Notes: generated from the sequence alone by a model not told the origin. A stretch of DNA of 20,045 bases from an uncultured Oscillospiraceae bacterium (GCA_934590325.1 CAKTOW010000026.1:1-20045), one strand, 5' to 3'. Positions 1 through 14,922 are shown, counted from the first letter of the stretch. Program-made: numbers and translations.

Positions 1-227
1 ACTTCGTAGCCGTTGGTCAGACGCACACGGGCGATCTTACGCAGAGCGGAGTTGGGCTTCTTGGGGGTCGCAGTTCTCACAGCGGTGCAGACGCCGCGCT
101 TCTGGGGAGAGCTCAGATCGGTCTCCTTGTTCTTCAGCGTGTTGAGGCCCTTCTGCATAGCGGGAGAATTGGACTTGTAGGTGCTTTTCTTCCGACCCTG
201 CTTGACCAGCTGGTTAAAAGTAGGCAT
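1..227 (-). CDS. rpsL: 30S ribosomal protein S12, N-terminal part (runs off the left edge)
   Basis: S12 sits at the decoding centre of the 30S subunit and affects translational accuracy. The visible 75 residues begin [14 protein letters not shown] and contain the family hallmark [20 protein letters not shown]. The start is ATG at 227, with an AAGGAGA ribosome binding site at 234-240 and a six-base spacing. An N-terminal segment ending [10 protein letters not shown] is longer than in Proteobacteria, as is usual for Firmicutes S12. Lysine 56, in the KKPNS loop where streptomycin-resistance changes occur in this family, is present as wild type. It lies 86 bases downstream of the L7Ae-like gene and probably shares its promoter at 621-649. 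The 3' half, and probably rpsG and fusA, lie outside the window. Identification is very secure. Confidence 0.98.
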   Translation of the reverse strand, partial: MPTFNQLVKQGRKKSTYKSNSPAMQKGLNTLKNKETDLSSPQKRGVCTAVRTATPKKPNSALRKIARVRLTNGYE

Positions 228-313
228 TTGGTTTCTCCTTTCATAAGATTTGTGGGAACATGTCCCTGTATTTTTCCACGGAACAGGCGGACCTATTCCG
301 GATGGAAACGGGT

Positions 314-559
314 TCAGCGGCGCAGCAGCGCCACGGCGGCGGCGGGAACGGCAATGCCGCAGGCACGTCCCAGCTGCTGCAGCGTCAGGCTGCCGTCGCA
401 GGGTACGCCGTGCTGCGCGCACAGGTCACGCAGAGGCTGGGTGAGCCGCGGATCGGCGTCAGAGGCCAGGTACACGCACCGGGCGGCGCCCTGGGTCACG
501 GCGCGGCGGGTCTGTTTCAGGCCTACCACTTTTTCCTTGACGCTCAGCTCTCCGGGCAC
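314..559 (-). CDS. rplGB: L7Ae-family ribosomal/K-turn RNA-binding protein (YbxF-like)
   Basis: This is a small protein of the L7Ae/L30e/S12e/Gadd45 family, which binds kink-turn RNA. Bacillus YbxF sits in the same place between rpoC and rpsL. I choose the GTG at 559 as start because a perfect AGGAGG lies nine bases upstream. This gives 81 residues, matching the roughly 82 of the family, whereas longer upstream starts lack such a site. The signature [18 protein letters not shown] is at about residues 61-78, and [14 protein letters not shown] near the N-terminus matches the family's first helix. The protein is Arg/Ala-rich and has no membrane segment. It is the first gene after the promoter at 621-649 and precedes rpsL. 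A ribosomal or RNA-binding role is inferred from family and synteny. Its exact RNA target is not visible. Confidence 0.88.
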   Translation of the reverse strand: MPGELSVKEKVVGLKQTRRAVTQGAARCVYLASDADPRLTQPLRDLCAQHGVPCDGSLTLQQLGRACGIAVPAAAVALLRR

Positions 560-620
560 AGGCGGTCTCCTCCTGTCGTCGCATAACAAATCTCACGGGG
601 CGATTCCCGCGCAATTCGAA

Positions 621-649
621 ATTATAGCATAGGTGAGGGCAAGCGTCAA
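621..649 (-). promoter_or_regulatory. Promoter for the L7Ae-like gene and rpsL
   Basis: On the minus strand, TTGACG (649-644) and TATAAT (626-621) are separated by exactly 17 bases, and an extended -10 TGC directly precedes TATAAT. Transcription should start near 614, giving a leader of about 55 bases to the GTG at 559. Together with the terminator at 740-768 it separates this operon from rpoBC. Confidence 0.85.
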
Positions 650-739
650 GTGCGAACGTGGAAAAAATTGTGGGATCGTATAAAATTCACAGGCAAATTT
701 CGGCGGTTGTAACGAAAAGCGGCGGCCTCCGAGGCAATA

Positions 740-768
740 AATATCCCCCGGCAGAGCCGGGGGATATT
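740..768 (-). terminator. Intrinsic terminator of rpoB-rpoC
   Basis: A perfect 13-bp inverted repeat (AATATCCCCCGGC against GCCGGGGGATATT) with a three-base loop lies 25 bases beyond the rpoC stop. On the minus strand it is followed by TTATTGCC, so the U-tract is short and termination may be partial. Confidence 0.75.
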
Positions 769-792
769 CGTGCGGGTATTTGTGCGGGCAGT

Positions 793-4584
<3,792 letters not shown>

Positions 4585-4604
4585 AATTCAGCTCCTCCCT
4601 TTCC

Positions 4605-8285
<3,681 letters not shown>

Positions 8286-8444
8286 CTCTACGATCACGCC
8301 TTTCTTTCAAATATTGCGCTCCGATGCGATACACACGGGTTTGTTGCCTTATTTTGACCACAACCCCTTGTGTTTTCGCGGCGGAGATGGTATACTGCAA
8401 TCAGATAAGAGTGGGGGTATATCGCCCATGCTCCCAATATAAAG
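8286..8444 (-). other. Long 5' leader of the rpoBC transcript
   Basis: The start predicted from the promoter at 8451-8479 leaves about 160 bases of untranslated RNA before rpoB. I see no strong hairpin or attenuator-like U-run in it. A 26-codon open frame (8349-8429, minus) has only a GGGAG one base from its ATG, too close to be convincing. The stretch may simply be an unstructured leader. Confidence 0.5.
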
Positions 8445-8450
8445 CAAGTT

Positions 8451-8479
8451 ATTATACCAAATTTTTTGCGGCTTGTCAA
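8451..8479 (-). promoter_or_regulatory. Consensus sigma-70/SigA promoter of rpoBC
   Basis: On the minus strand, TTGACA (8479-8474) and TATAAT (8456-8451) are both exact consensus, with a 17-base spacer and an extended -10 TGG. This is as strong a housekeeping promoter as can be read from sequence. It fits a gene pair that must be highly expressed and that here lacks the usual rplJL promoter upstream. Confidence 0.92.
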
Positions 8480-8485
8480 TGTTTT

Positions 8486-8510
8486 TCCACCGGTCTCCCG
8501 GTGGATTTTT
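8486..8510 (+). terminator. Terminator-like hairpin upstream of the rpoBC promoter
   Basis: TCCACCGG and CCGGTGGA form an 8-bp stem around a TCTC loop, followed by TTTTTG on the plus strand. No plus-strand gene ends here, so it may stop transcription running antisense out of the rpoB region, or be a relic. On the minus strand it is not followed by a U-tract. Confidence 0.45.
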
Positions 8511-8524
8511 GTATTTATAAGAAA

Positions 8525-8549
8525 AAGGACCGGCGAAGCCGGTCTTTCC
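8525..8549 (-). terminator. Hairpin terminator, first of two identical copies
   Basis: GACCGGC-GAA-GCCGGTC (8528-8544) is a 7-bp GC stem with a three-base loop, followed by CTTTTTCTT on the minus strand and TTTCC on the plus strand. The 20 bases GACCGGCGAAGCCGGTCTTT (8528-8547) recur exactly at 8734-8753. It probably backs up termination of the rlmD transcript before the rpoBC promoter. Confidence 0.65.
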
Positions 8550-8566
8550 AGTCTGTCAAAAAAGCC

Positions 8567-8704
8567 TGTCATTGCGAGCCAGTCCGCAGACTGGCGTGGC
8601 AATCCGTTTCCAAAATGCATAATTCCTGCTCTTTTCCGCAGATTTCCAGCTAAAAGGTTACGGATTCCCACACCAGTGACATCGGTCACTGGTTCGGAAT
8701 GACA
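8567..8704. repeat. Palindromic repeat element, long copy (138 bp)
   Basis: The element is bounded by TGTCATTGCGAG and TTCGGAATGACA. With two more bases each side (8565-8706) the outermost 9 bp are a perfect inverted repeat. It has two half-units in inverted orientation, about 8567-8607 and 8660-8704, each folding into its own hairpin. The left has GCCAGTC-CGCA-GACTGGC; the right has ACCAGTGAC and GTCACTGGT around a short loop. The outer arms ACGGATT/AATCCGT also pair between the halves. The 52 bases between the units have no clear structure. There is no coding capacity; the open frames crossing it are chance. A second copy lies at 15051-15149. It resembles the non-autonomous MITE/REP-like TGTCATTGCGAG repeats seen in many bacterial genomes. 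Confidence 0.85.
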
Positions 8705-8729
8705 GGGGCGTGGGTTTATCGACAAGCTG

Positions 8730-8755
8730 AAAAGACCGGCGAAGCCGGTCTTTTT
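8730..8755. terminator. Bidirectional terminator after rlmD, second identical copy
   Basis: AAAAGACCGGC and GCCGGTCTTTT form an 11-bp stem with loop GAA. A-runs and T-runs flank it on both strands. It starts 12 bases beyond the rlmD stop and is the natural terminator of the ribonuclease-rlmD operon. Confidence 0.85.
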
Positions 8756-8766
8756 CTATACATTTC

Positions 8767-10107
8767 TCACTTCGTCCGCTCCAGGCGCACGACAGATTCT
8801 ATATTTGCCGTGCCGGGGAACATATCCACGACCACGGCCCGGACGGCCTCGTAGCCGGCCTGGGCGAACAGCTTCACGTCCCGGGCCAGGGTGGCCGGGT
8901 CGCAGGAGACATAGACGATGCGCTGCGGCGCCATCTGCGCCGCGGCGCGCACCACCTCCGGAGCCAGACCCTTCCGGGGCGGGTCCACGCATATCACGTC
9001 GGGGCGCAGGCCCCGGGCGGCGAAGTCCGCCGCCGCGTCCGCCGCGTCGCCGCAGAGGAACTCCACATTGTGGATGCCGTTGCGGCGGGCGTTCTCCCTG
9101 GCATCCTCAATGGCCTCGGGGACGATCTCCGCGCCGATGACCCTGCCCGCCCGGCGGGCCATCACCTGTGTGATGGTGCCCGCGCCGCAGTAGAGGTCCA
9201 GCACGGTCTCGGTGCCGGTAAGGGCGGCGAAGTCCACGGCGGCGGCGTACAGCACCTCCGCCATCTGATGGTTCACCTGATAGAAGGAGGGCACGCTGAG
9301 CCGGAAGGACAATCCGCACAGCTCGTCCTCCAGCACGTCCGCGCCCCATAGGGTGCGGTACTCGCCCCCCAGGATGGCACCGGTGGGCTGTGTGTTGACG
9401 CCCAGCACCACGCCCACGGCGGAGGGTACCGCCTCCCGCAGCAGCGTCACCAGCTCCGCCTCATGGGGGAGCTTCCGCCCGTTGACCAGCACGCAGAGCA
9501 GGGACTGCCCGGCGGCATTGGTGCGTACATACAGATGGCGCAGCAGGCCGCGGCGTGTCCTCTCGTCGTAGCAAGGCACGCCGTACGCCGCTATGTACCG
9601 CCGCAGGGCGGCGGCGGCCACGTCGGCCTGTGGCTTCTGGATAAGGCAGGTATCCACCGGCACCAGCTGGTGGCTGCGCGCCTTGTAGAACCCCACCTGC
9701 CCGTCGGCGGAAACGGGGTACTGGCTCTTGTTGCGGTAGTGCAGCGGCTCGCCGCTGAGGATGCCCTCCACGGTGACGGCGCTGCCGCCGATGCGGCGCA
9801 GGGCGTCCTGCACCCGCTGGCGCTTGGCGGCGAGCTCCTCCTCCCTGTCCATGTGGCGGAAGTCGCAGCCGCCGCACCTGCCGTAGTACGGGCAGTCGGG
9901 CTCCACCCGGTGGGGGGAGGGATCATACACCCTGACGGCCTTGCCGAAGGCGGCGTTCTTCAGCACCTTCAGGATGAGCACGTCGCAGTCCTCGCCCCGC
10001 AGGGCGCGGTGGACGAACACCGCCTGTCCGTCGATGCGCGCCACGCCCAGCCCCTCGGAGGTATAGCCCTGGATGCGGGCGCGGTATATCTTGTTCTTCT
10101 CCGGCAC
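8767..10107 (-). CDS. rlmD: 23S rRNA (uracil-C5)-methyltransferase, RlmD/RlmCD (RumA) family
   Basis: This is a SAM-dependent m5U methyltransferase acting on 23S rRNA, 446 residues. An N-terminal TRAM domain (about 1-60, with the motif EGLGVARIDGQAVFV) is followed by an iron-sulfur site with C72, C78, C81 and C154. The SAM-binding motif LDLYCGAGT is at 303-311 and VDPPRKG at 374-380. The catalytic cysteine is C402 in SCDPATLARD. The start is GTG at 10107, three bases after the stop of the upstream ribonuclease gene. There is no good ribosome binding site, so translation is probably coupled. In Gram-positives one family member may modify both U747 and U1939 (RlmCD). The sequence does not tell me which site or sites this one uses. 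It ends just before the terminator at 8730-8755. Confidence 0.93.
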   Translation of the reverse strand: MPEKNKIYRARIQGYTSEGLGVARIDGQAVFVHRALRGEDCDVLILKVLKNAAFGKAVRVYDPSPHRVEPDCPYYGRCGGCDFRHMDREEELAAKRQRVQDALRRIGGSAVTVEGILSGEPLHYRNKSQYPVSADGQVGFYKARSHQLVPVDTCLIQKPQADVAAAALRRYIAAYGVPCYDERTRRGLLRHLYVRTNAAGQSLLCVLVNGRKLPHEAELVTLLREAVPSAVGVVLGVNTQPTGAILGGEYRTLWGADVLEDELCGLSFRLSVPSFYQVNHQMAEVLYAAAVDFAALTGTETVLDLYCGAGTITQVMARRAGRVIGAEIVPEAIEDARENARRNGIHNVEFLCGDAADAAADFAARGLRPDVICVDPPRKGLAPEVVRAAAQMAPQRIVYVSCDPATLARDVKLFAQAGYEAVRAVVVDMFPGTANIESVVRLERTK

Positions 10108-10110
10108 GGC

Positions 10111-11715
10111 TCAGAACTCGAACTTGCTGATGACCTTGCTGACGGCCTCGGCAAAGGCGGCCAGGGTCTTGTTGTCCCGTCCCTTGCTGCGGCGGATAAG
10201 GCCGATGAGCATATCGCCCAGCTGCACCAGCTTCTGATAGGCCGCGGTGGCCTTGGGCGCGCCCTCGTAGGCGCGGGTCTTCCGCTCGGGCAGATAGCCG
10301 GGGGCCAGCTGCCTGTCGGCGATCAGGTCGTATTCCTCGGTGTACTGGGGGGCGTGGGCGGCGAAGCCCAGGGTCTTGAGGGTGTCGGCATACACGGGCG
10401 CCACCTCCCGGTCGCCGTGTACCACGAACACGTGGGTGGTCTTTGCCGGGTCGAAGTGCTTGATCCAGTCCACCAGGTGGTCGTGGTCGGCGTGGGAGCT
10501 GAGTCCGGGGAAGTTGACGATCTTGGCCCGGACGGCCACGTCCTCGCCGAAGAGCTTGACGCTGTCGGCCCCGTCCAGCAGGTTGCGGCCCAGGGTGCCG
10601 GGGGACTGGAAGCCCACGAACACCACGGCGCTGTCGGCGCGCCACAGGTTATACTTCAGGTGGTGGCGGATGCGGCCCGCGTCGCACATACCGCTGGCGG
10701 AGATGATGACCTTGGGGGTCTTGTCCATGTTCAGCAGCTTGGACTCGTCCACGGTCTCGGTCAGGTGGAGGCCGGGGAAGCTGAACATGTGGGTGCCGTC
10801 CTGCACCAGGGCCAGGGCGTCCTCGTCCAGATAGCCCCGCAGGTCGCCGCAGAAGATGGTGGTGGCCTTCTTGGCCAGAGGGCTGTCCACGTACACGGGG
10901 AAGTCCTTCACGGAGGTGACCAGCCCCTTGTCCTTGATCTCGCGGATGAAGTACAGCAGCTCCTGGGTGCGGCCCACGGCGAAGGAGGGTATGACCACGT
11001 TGCCGCCGTGTCCCAGTGTCTCGTCAATGATCTCGGCCAGCTGGCCGGTGTAGCTCCACACCTCGGTGTGGTTGCGGTCGCCGTAGGTGGACTCGGTGAG
11101 CACGTAGTCCGCGCTGTCGAAGAACTGGGGGTCGCGGATGATGGGCTGGTCCACGTTGCCGATGTCGCCGGAGAACACCACGCTGCGCGTTTCGTCCCCC
11201 TCGCGGCAGGTGAGCTTTATGCTGGCGGAGCCCAGCAGGTGGCCGGCGTCGATGAACCGGGCGGTGACGCCCTCTGCCACCGGCACGTCCTCGCCGTACT
11301 CGCAGGTCTGGATGAACTCGCGGACGCGCTGGGCGTCGGCCACGGTGTAGATGGGCTCCACCTCCGGCCGTCCGGCGCGCTTGTTCTTGCGGTTCTGGTA
11401 CTCCGCGTCCTGCTCCTGGATGTGGGCGGAATCCTGCAGCATGATGTCCAGCAGGTCGGCGGTCAGGCGCGTGGTGATGATCCTGCCCTGGAAGCCGTTC
11501 TTGATGAGCATGGGGATGCGGCCGGAGTGGTCGATGTGGGCGTGGGTGACCAGCACCGCGTCGATGCTGCCGGGGTGGAAGGGCAGCGCGGTGTTGTCGA
11601 TCTCGTCACGGCCCTGCTGCAGGCCGCAGTCCACCAGTATGTTCTTGCCGTTGACCTCCAGGCAATGGCAGCTGCCGGTGACGCACCGGTCCGCGCCGTA
11701 AAATCGCAGCTTCAT
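10111..11715 (-). CDS. Beta-CASP metallo-beta-lactamase-fold ribonuclease (YSH1-like family)
   Basis: This 534-residue protein belongs to the bacterial MBL/beta-CASP RNA-processing family (COG1236-like), a zinc-dependent nuclease group related to CPSF73. The zinc motif THAHIDH is at 57-63 (H58, H60, D62, H63). Other ligands and beta-CASP motifs are H159 (AGHLLGS), D184 (SGDIGN), E208 in LTESTYGD, SGMCDAGRIRHH at 341-352, SSHADH at 406-411 and VVHGDRE at 431-437. The beta-CASP insert spans about 210-400. About 95 further residues follow, Lys/Arg-rich near the end. The ATG at 11715 has AAGGAG eight bases upstream. It has its own promoter (11772-11800) and is transcribed with rlmD. It is distinct from the RNase J family in layout. 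The precise substrate and the balance of endo- and exonuclease activity are unknown. Confidence 0.9.
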   Translation of the reverse strand: MKLRFYGADRCVTGSCHCLEVNGKNILVDCGLQQGRDEIDNTALPFHPGSIDAVLVTHAHIDHSGRIPMLIKNGFQGRIITTRLTADLLDIMLQDSAHIQEQDAEYQNRKNKRAGRPEVEPIYTVADAQRVREFIQTCEYGEDVPVAEGVTARFIDAGHLLGSASIKLTCREGDETRSVVFSGDIGNVDQPIIRDPQFFDSADYVLTESTYGDRNHTEVWSYTGQLAEIIDETLGHGGNVVIPSFAVGRTQELLYFIREIKDKGLVTSVKDFPVYVDSPLAKKATTIFCGDLRGYLDEDALALVQDGTHMFSFPGLHLTETVDESKLLNMDKTPKVIISASGMCDAGRIRHHLKYNLWRADSAVVFVGFQSPGTLGRNLLDGADSVKLFGEDVAVRAKIVNFPGLSSHADHDHLVDWIKHFDPAKTTHVFVVHGDREVAPVYADTLKTLGFAAHAPQYTEEYDLIADRQLAPGYLPERKTRAYEGAPKATAAYQKLVQLGDMLIGLIRRSKGRDNKTLAAFAEAVSKVISKFEF

Positions 11716-11771
11716 GGCGAAAACTCCTTCTCTTTTATTGTTGCCTTGCGCAAAGGCTTCTTCTCTCCGTC

Positions 11772-11800
11772 AGTATACCACATTTTTTCGCCCCGTACAA
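11772..11800 (-). promoter_or_regulatory. Promoter of the ribonuclease-rlmD operon
   Basis: On the minus strand, TTGTAC (11800-11795) and TATACT (11777-11772) have a 17-base spacer and an extended -10 TGG. It is divergent from the secA promoter, with about 45 bases between the -35 elements. Confidence 0.75.
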
Positions 11801-11845
11801 CCGCAAAGCACCACGTCTGACCAGTAAGTGTTCACAGAAATTCTT

Positions 11846-11874
11846 TTGCATTAGACAAAAGAGTGTGGTATACT
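11846..11874 (+). promoter_or_regulatory. Promoter of secA
   Basis: TTGCAT (11846-11851) and TATACT (11869-11874) have a 17-base spacer and an extended -10 TGG. The -35 is poor, so the extended -10 probably matters most. The predicted leader is about 48 bases. A second TGG-TATTAT at 11879-11887 is an alternative -10 but lacks a -35. Confidence 0.65.
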
Positions 11875-11928
11875 CTATTGGTATTATTGGGTACAACTAT
11901 CTTTTTACACAGAAAGGATACAGAATAT

Positions 11929-14673
11929 ATGGGACTGTTTACCAAGGTGTTCGGCACCTACAGCCAGCGGGAGCTGAAAAGCATCTGGCCCATCGTGGAC
12001 AAGATCACCGCGCTGGAGGAGGACTATAAAAAGCTGACGGACGCGGAGCTGCAGGCCAAGACGCCGGAGTTCAAGGCGCGGCTGGCCCAGGGCGAGACAC
12101 TGGACGACATCCTGCCGGAGGCCTTTGCCACCGTGCGGGAGGCCGCCGACCGCGTGCTGGGCATGCGCCCCTACCCCGTCCAGCTGGTGGGCGGCATCGT
12201 GCTGCACCAGGGCCGCATCGCCGAGATGAAGACCGGCGAGGGCAAGACCCTGGTGGCCACGCTGCCGGCCTATCTGAACGCGCTGACCGGCGAGGGCGTA
12301 CACATCGTCACCGTCAACGACTATCTGGCCAAGCGCGACAGCGAGTGGATGGGCAAGGTACACCGCTTCCTGGGTCTGACCGTGGGTCTTATCATCCACG
12401 ACATGAAGAAGGAGGAGCGGCAGAAGGCCTATCAGGCGGACATCACCTACGGCACCAACAACGAGATGGGCTTCGACTATCTGCGCGACAACATGGCGCT
12501 GTACGCCAACGAGCAGGTGCAGCGGGGCCACGTGTTCGCCATCGTGGACGAGGTGGACTCCATCCTCATCGACGAGGCGCGGACGCCGCTGATCATCTCC
12601 GGCATGGGCGAGAAGTCCACCCAGCTGTACGACATGGCGGAGATGTTCGCCGCGCGGCTGAAGAAATTCGTGGTGGTGGAGACCGACGACAAGGAGGAGG
12701 AAGCCACCGACATCGACGCCGACTACGTGGTGGACGAGAAGGCCAAGAGCTGCACCCTCACCGCCCGCGGCGTGAAAAAGGCCGAGGAATTCTTCCATCT
12801 GGACAACCTCAGCGACCCGGAGAACAGCACCATCGCCCACCACATCAACCAGGCCATCAAGGCCCACGGCACCATGAAGCGTGACGTGGACTACGTGGTG
12901 AAGGACGGCGAAGTGGTCATCGTGGACGAGTTCACCGGCCGTCTGATGTTCGGCCGCCGGTACTCCGAGGGCCTGCACCAGGCCATTGAGGCCAAGGAGC
13001 ACCTGTCCGTGCAGCGGGAGAGCAAGACCCTGGCCACCATCACGTTCCAGAACTACTTCCGCCTGTACCGCAAGCTGTCCGGTATGACCGGTACGGCGCT
13101 GACGGAGGAGGAGGAATTCGCCACCATCTATGCCCTGGACATCATCGAGATACCCACCAACCGTCCCATCGCCCGTATCGACAACGAGGACAGCGTGTAC
13201 AAGACCGAGGCGGGCAAGTACCGCGCCGTCATCCGCCAGGTGAAGGAGTGCCACGCCAAGGGCCAGCCGGTGCTGGTGGGCACGGTGTCCATCGAGAAGA
13301 ACGAGCTGCTGGGCAAGATGCTGGCCCGCGAGGGCATCAAGCACAACCTGCTGAACGCCAAGAACCACGAGAAGGAAGCGGAGATCGTGGCCCAGGCCGG
13401 CCAGTTCGGCGCCGTGACCGTGGCCACCAACATGGCAGGACGCGGTACGGATATTATGCTGGGCGGCAACGCCGAGTATATGGCGAAAAACGATCTGCGG
13501 AAGGCGGGTCTTACGGACGAGCTGATCGCCGAGGCCACCGGCTACGCCGAGACGGACAACCAGGAGATACTGGACGCCCGGAAGCTGTTCACCGACAAGC
13601 TGGCCCAGCACAAGGCGGAGATCGCCGGCGAGGCGGAGAAGGTGCGGCAGGCGGGCGGTCTGTTCATCATCGGCACCGAGCGGCACGACTCCCGCCGTAT
13701 CGACAACCAGCTGCGTGGCCGTGCCGGCCGTCAGGGCGACCCCGGCGAGACGCGGTTCTACATCTCCCTGGAGGACGATCTGATGCGCCTCTTCGGCGGC
13801 GACCGCGTCACCGGCATGATGGAGCGCATGAACATCGACGAGGACACACCCATAGAGAACAAGATGCTCTCCCGCGCCATCGAGCAGGCCCAGACCACGG
13901 TGGAGAGCCGTAACTTCCAGGCACGTAAGTCCGTGCTGGAATACGACGACGTGATGAACAAGCAGCGCGAGATCATCTACGGCCAGCGCAAGCAGGTGCT
14001 GGACGGCATGGATGTGAAGGGCATCATCATGGGCATGATGAACGGCGCCATCAGCAACCTGGTGCAGAACGCCTTCGTGGGCACGGAGCACCTGGACATG
14101 GTCTCCTGCCGCGAGCTGCTGCGCAGCGTGGAGGGCGTATATTTCCCCAAGTATACGGTAAAGATCGAGGAGAGCGAGCTGCCCTCCCTGACCGCAGAGG
14201 ACTTTACGGAGCGCTTTACCGCGGCGGCCGAGGCCTTCTATCAGAAGAAGGAGGAGGAGATCACCCCCGCCATCATGCGTGAGCTGGAGCGCGTGGTGCT
14301 GCTGCGCGTGGTGGATGAGTACTGGATGGAGCACATCGACGCCATGCAGGACCTGCGCCAGGGCATCCGCCTGCGTGCCTACGCCCAGACGAACCCGGTG
14401 GACGCCTACAAGAAGGAGTCCCTGGAGATGTTCGAGGAAATGATCGACGCCATGAAGGAGGAGACTGTGCGGCGGCTGTACTCCGTACGTCTGCGCCAGA
14501 ACGAGGAGGTCAAGCGCGAGCGCGTGGCCAGCGGCATGACCGAGAACGTGGGCGGCGACGGCACCGTGAAGAAGCGCCCCACCAAGGTGGTGAAGGTCGG
14601 CCGCAACGACCTGTGCCCCTGCGGCAGCGGCCTGAAGTGGAAGAAGTGCACCTGCAAGGAGTACCACTCTTAA
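11929..14673 (+). CDS. secA: Preprotein translocase ATPase SecA
   Basis: SecA is the motor ATPase that drives unfolded preproteins through SecYEG. It has 914 residues. I choose ATG 11929 ([18 protein letters not shown]), with AAAGGA ten bases upstream; an in-frame extension to 11863 would overlap the promoter. Walker A MKTGEGKT is at 100-107, and the [19 protein letters not shown] block at 207-225 carries Walker B. The helicase-type second nucleotide domain includes [13 protein letters not shown] and [16 protein letters not shown]. The C-terminal zinc site is C896, C898, C907 and C909. It ends CTC rather than the usual CC or CH, giving C-x-C-x8-C-x-C. The 3' end of the gene (14618-14669) is duplicated downstream. 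The secG gene lies separately at 18808. Identification is secure. Confidence 0.99.
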   Translation: MGLFTKVFGTYSQRELKSIWPIVDKITALEEDYKKLTDAELQAKTPEFKARLAQGETLDDILPEAFATVREAADRVLGMRPYPVQLVGGIVLHQGRIAEMKTGEGKTLVATLPAYLNALTGEGVHIVTVNDYLAKRDSEWMGKVHRFLGLTVGLIIHDMKKEERQKAYQADITYGTNNEMGFDYLRDNMALYANEQVQRGHVFAIVDEVDSILIDEARTPLIISGMGEKSTQLYDMAEMFAARLKKFVVVETDDKEEEATDIDADYVVDEKAKSCTLTARGVKKAEEFFHLDNLSDPENSTIAHHINQAIKAHGTMKRDVDYVVKDGEVVIVDEFTGRLMFGRRYSEGLHQAIEAKEHLSVQRESKTLATITFQNYFRLYRKLSGMTGTALTEEEEFATIYALDIIEIPTNRPIARIDNEDSVYKTEAGKYRAVIRQVKECHAKGQPVLVGTVSIEKNELLGKMLAREGIKHNLLNAKNHEKEAEIVAQAGQFGAVTVATNMAGRGTDIMLGGNAEYMAKNDLRKAGLTDELIAEATGYAETDNQEILDARKLFTDKLAQHKAEIAGEAEKVRQAGGLFIIGTERHDSRRIDNQLRGRAGRQGDPGETRFYISLEDDLMRLFGGDRVTGMMERMNIDEDTPIENKMLSRAIEQAQTTVESRNFQARKSVLEYDDVMNKQREIIYGQRKQVLDGMDVKGIIMGMMNGAISNLVQNAFVGTEHLDMVSCRELLRSVEGVYFPKYTVKIEESELPSLTAEDFTERFTAAAEAFYQKKEEEITPAIMRELERVVLLRVVDEYWMEHIDAMQDLRQGIRLRAYAQTNPVDAYKKESLEMFEEMIDAMKEETVRRLYSVRLRQNEEVKRERVASGMTENVGGDGTVKKRPTKVVKVGRNDLCPCGSGLKWKKCTCKEYHS
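14618..14669 (+). repeat. 52-bp direct repeat, copy A (inside the secA 3' end)
   Basis: These 52 bases code for the SecA zinc tail (from [10 protein letters not shown] to KEYHS). They recur without a mismatch at 14752-14803, offset by 134 bases. The sequences diverge immediately outside both ends. Confidence 0.95.
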
Positions 14674-14713
14674 TCGTACCGCTTGCTTCTCCGCAGGGCT
14701 GCCTACGGTCGCA

Positions 14714-14746
14714 TGACGGTTGCCAAATCGAAGATTTGGACCGTCA
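14714..14746. repeat. Hairpin in the spacer between the two secA-tail copies
   Basis: TGACGG-TTG-CCAAATC-GAA-GATTTGG-A-CCGTCA forms a two-part stem (6 and 7 bp) with a small internal loop and a three-base end loop. It has no T-run, so it is not a convincing terminator. It fills much of the 82-bp spacer and may belong to the inserted or duplicated unit. Confidence 0.6.
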
Positions 14747-14751
14747 AAGTG

Positions 14752-14807
14752 CCTGCGGCAGCGGCCTGAAGTGGAAGAAGTGCACCTGCAAGGAGTACCA
14801 CTCCTGA
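14752..14807 (+). pseudogene. Duplicated fragment of the secA 3' end (zinc-tail remnant)
   Basis: This is the second copy of the 52-bp repeat, ending in its own TGA at 14805-14807. In the secA reading frame it would encode [18 protein letters not shown], but the first zinc cysteine is lost (CPC becomes AC). It is not in frame with secA, which stops at 14673. There is no start codon with a ribosome binding site for an independent product, so I treat it as a non-functional remnant. Confidence 0.8.
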
Positions 14808-14813
14808 GTAACT

Positions 14814-14848
14814 TCAAACGACACCCGCTTCGCTGGGCTGTCGTTTGA
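14814..14848. repeat. Inverted repeat downstream of the secA remnant
   Basis: TCAAACGACA and TGTCGTTTGA are perfect 10-bp arms around a 15-base loop, part of which can pair further. No T-run follows, so a function in termination is unlikely. Confidence 0.6.
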
Positions 14849-14922
14849 GCAGGTTGCGGCCTGCTGCAGCGCACGACGTGTGCGCCAAAGACGCGCACGC
14901 GCACGTTTGCAGGCCGAGAAGA

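Noticed and set aside
8387..8396. Plus-strand TGG-TATACT resembling an extended -10
   Set aside because: The only -35-like sequence at a suitable distance (TTGTGT, 16 bases upstream) is weak, and no plus-strand gene follows.
8349..8429. Possible 26-codon leader peptide in the rpoBC leader
   Set aside because: The only Shine-Dalgarno-like bases are one base from the ATG. The peptide has no regulatory codon run and there is no attenuator hairpin with a U-tract after it.
8294..8725. Open frames of 78-143 codons crossing the rlmD-rpoB intergenic region
   Set aside because: They run through terminators, the palindromic element and the rpoBC promoter, have no ribosome binding site, and arise from the repeat sequence.
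9463..11820. 785-codon plus-strand frame opposite rlmD and the beta-CASP gene
   Set aside because: It is a shadow of two well-supported minus-strand genes and spans both of them plus the intergenic region.
14613..14807. 64-codon frame covering both secA-tail copies
   Set aside because: It is out of frame with secA through the first copy. The second copy enters the zinc-tail frame only by chance and there is no translation start signal.
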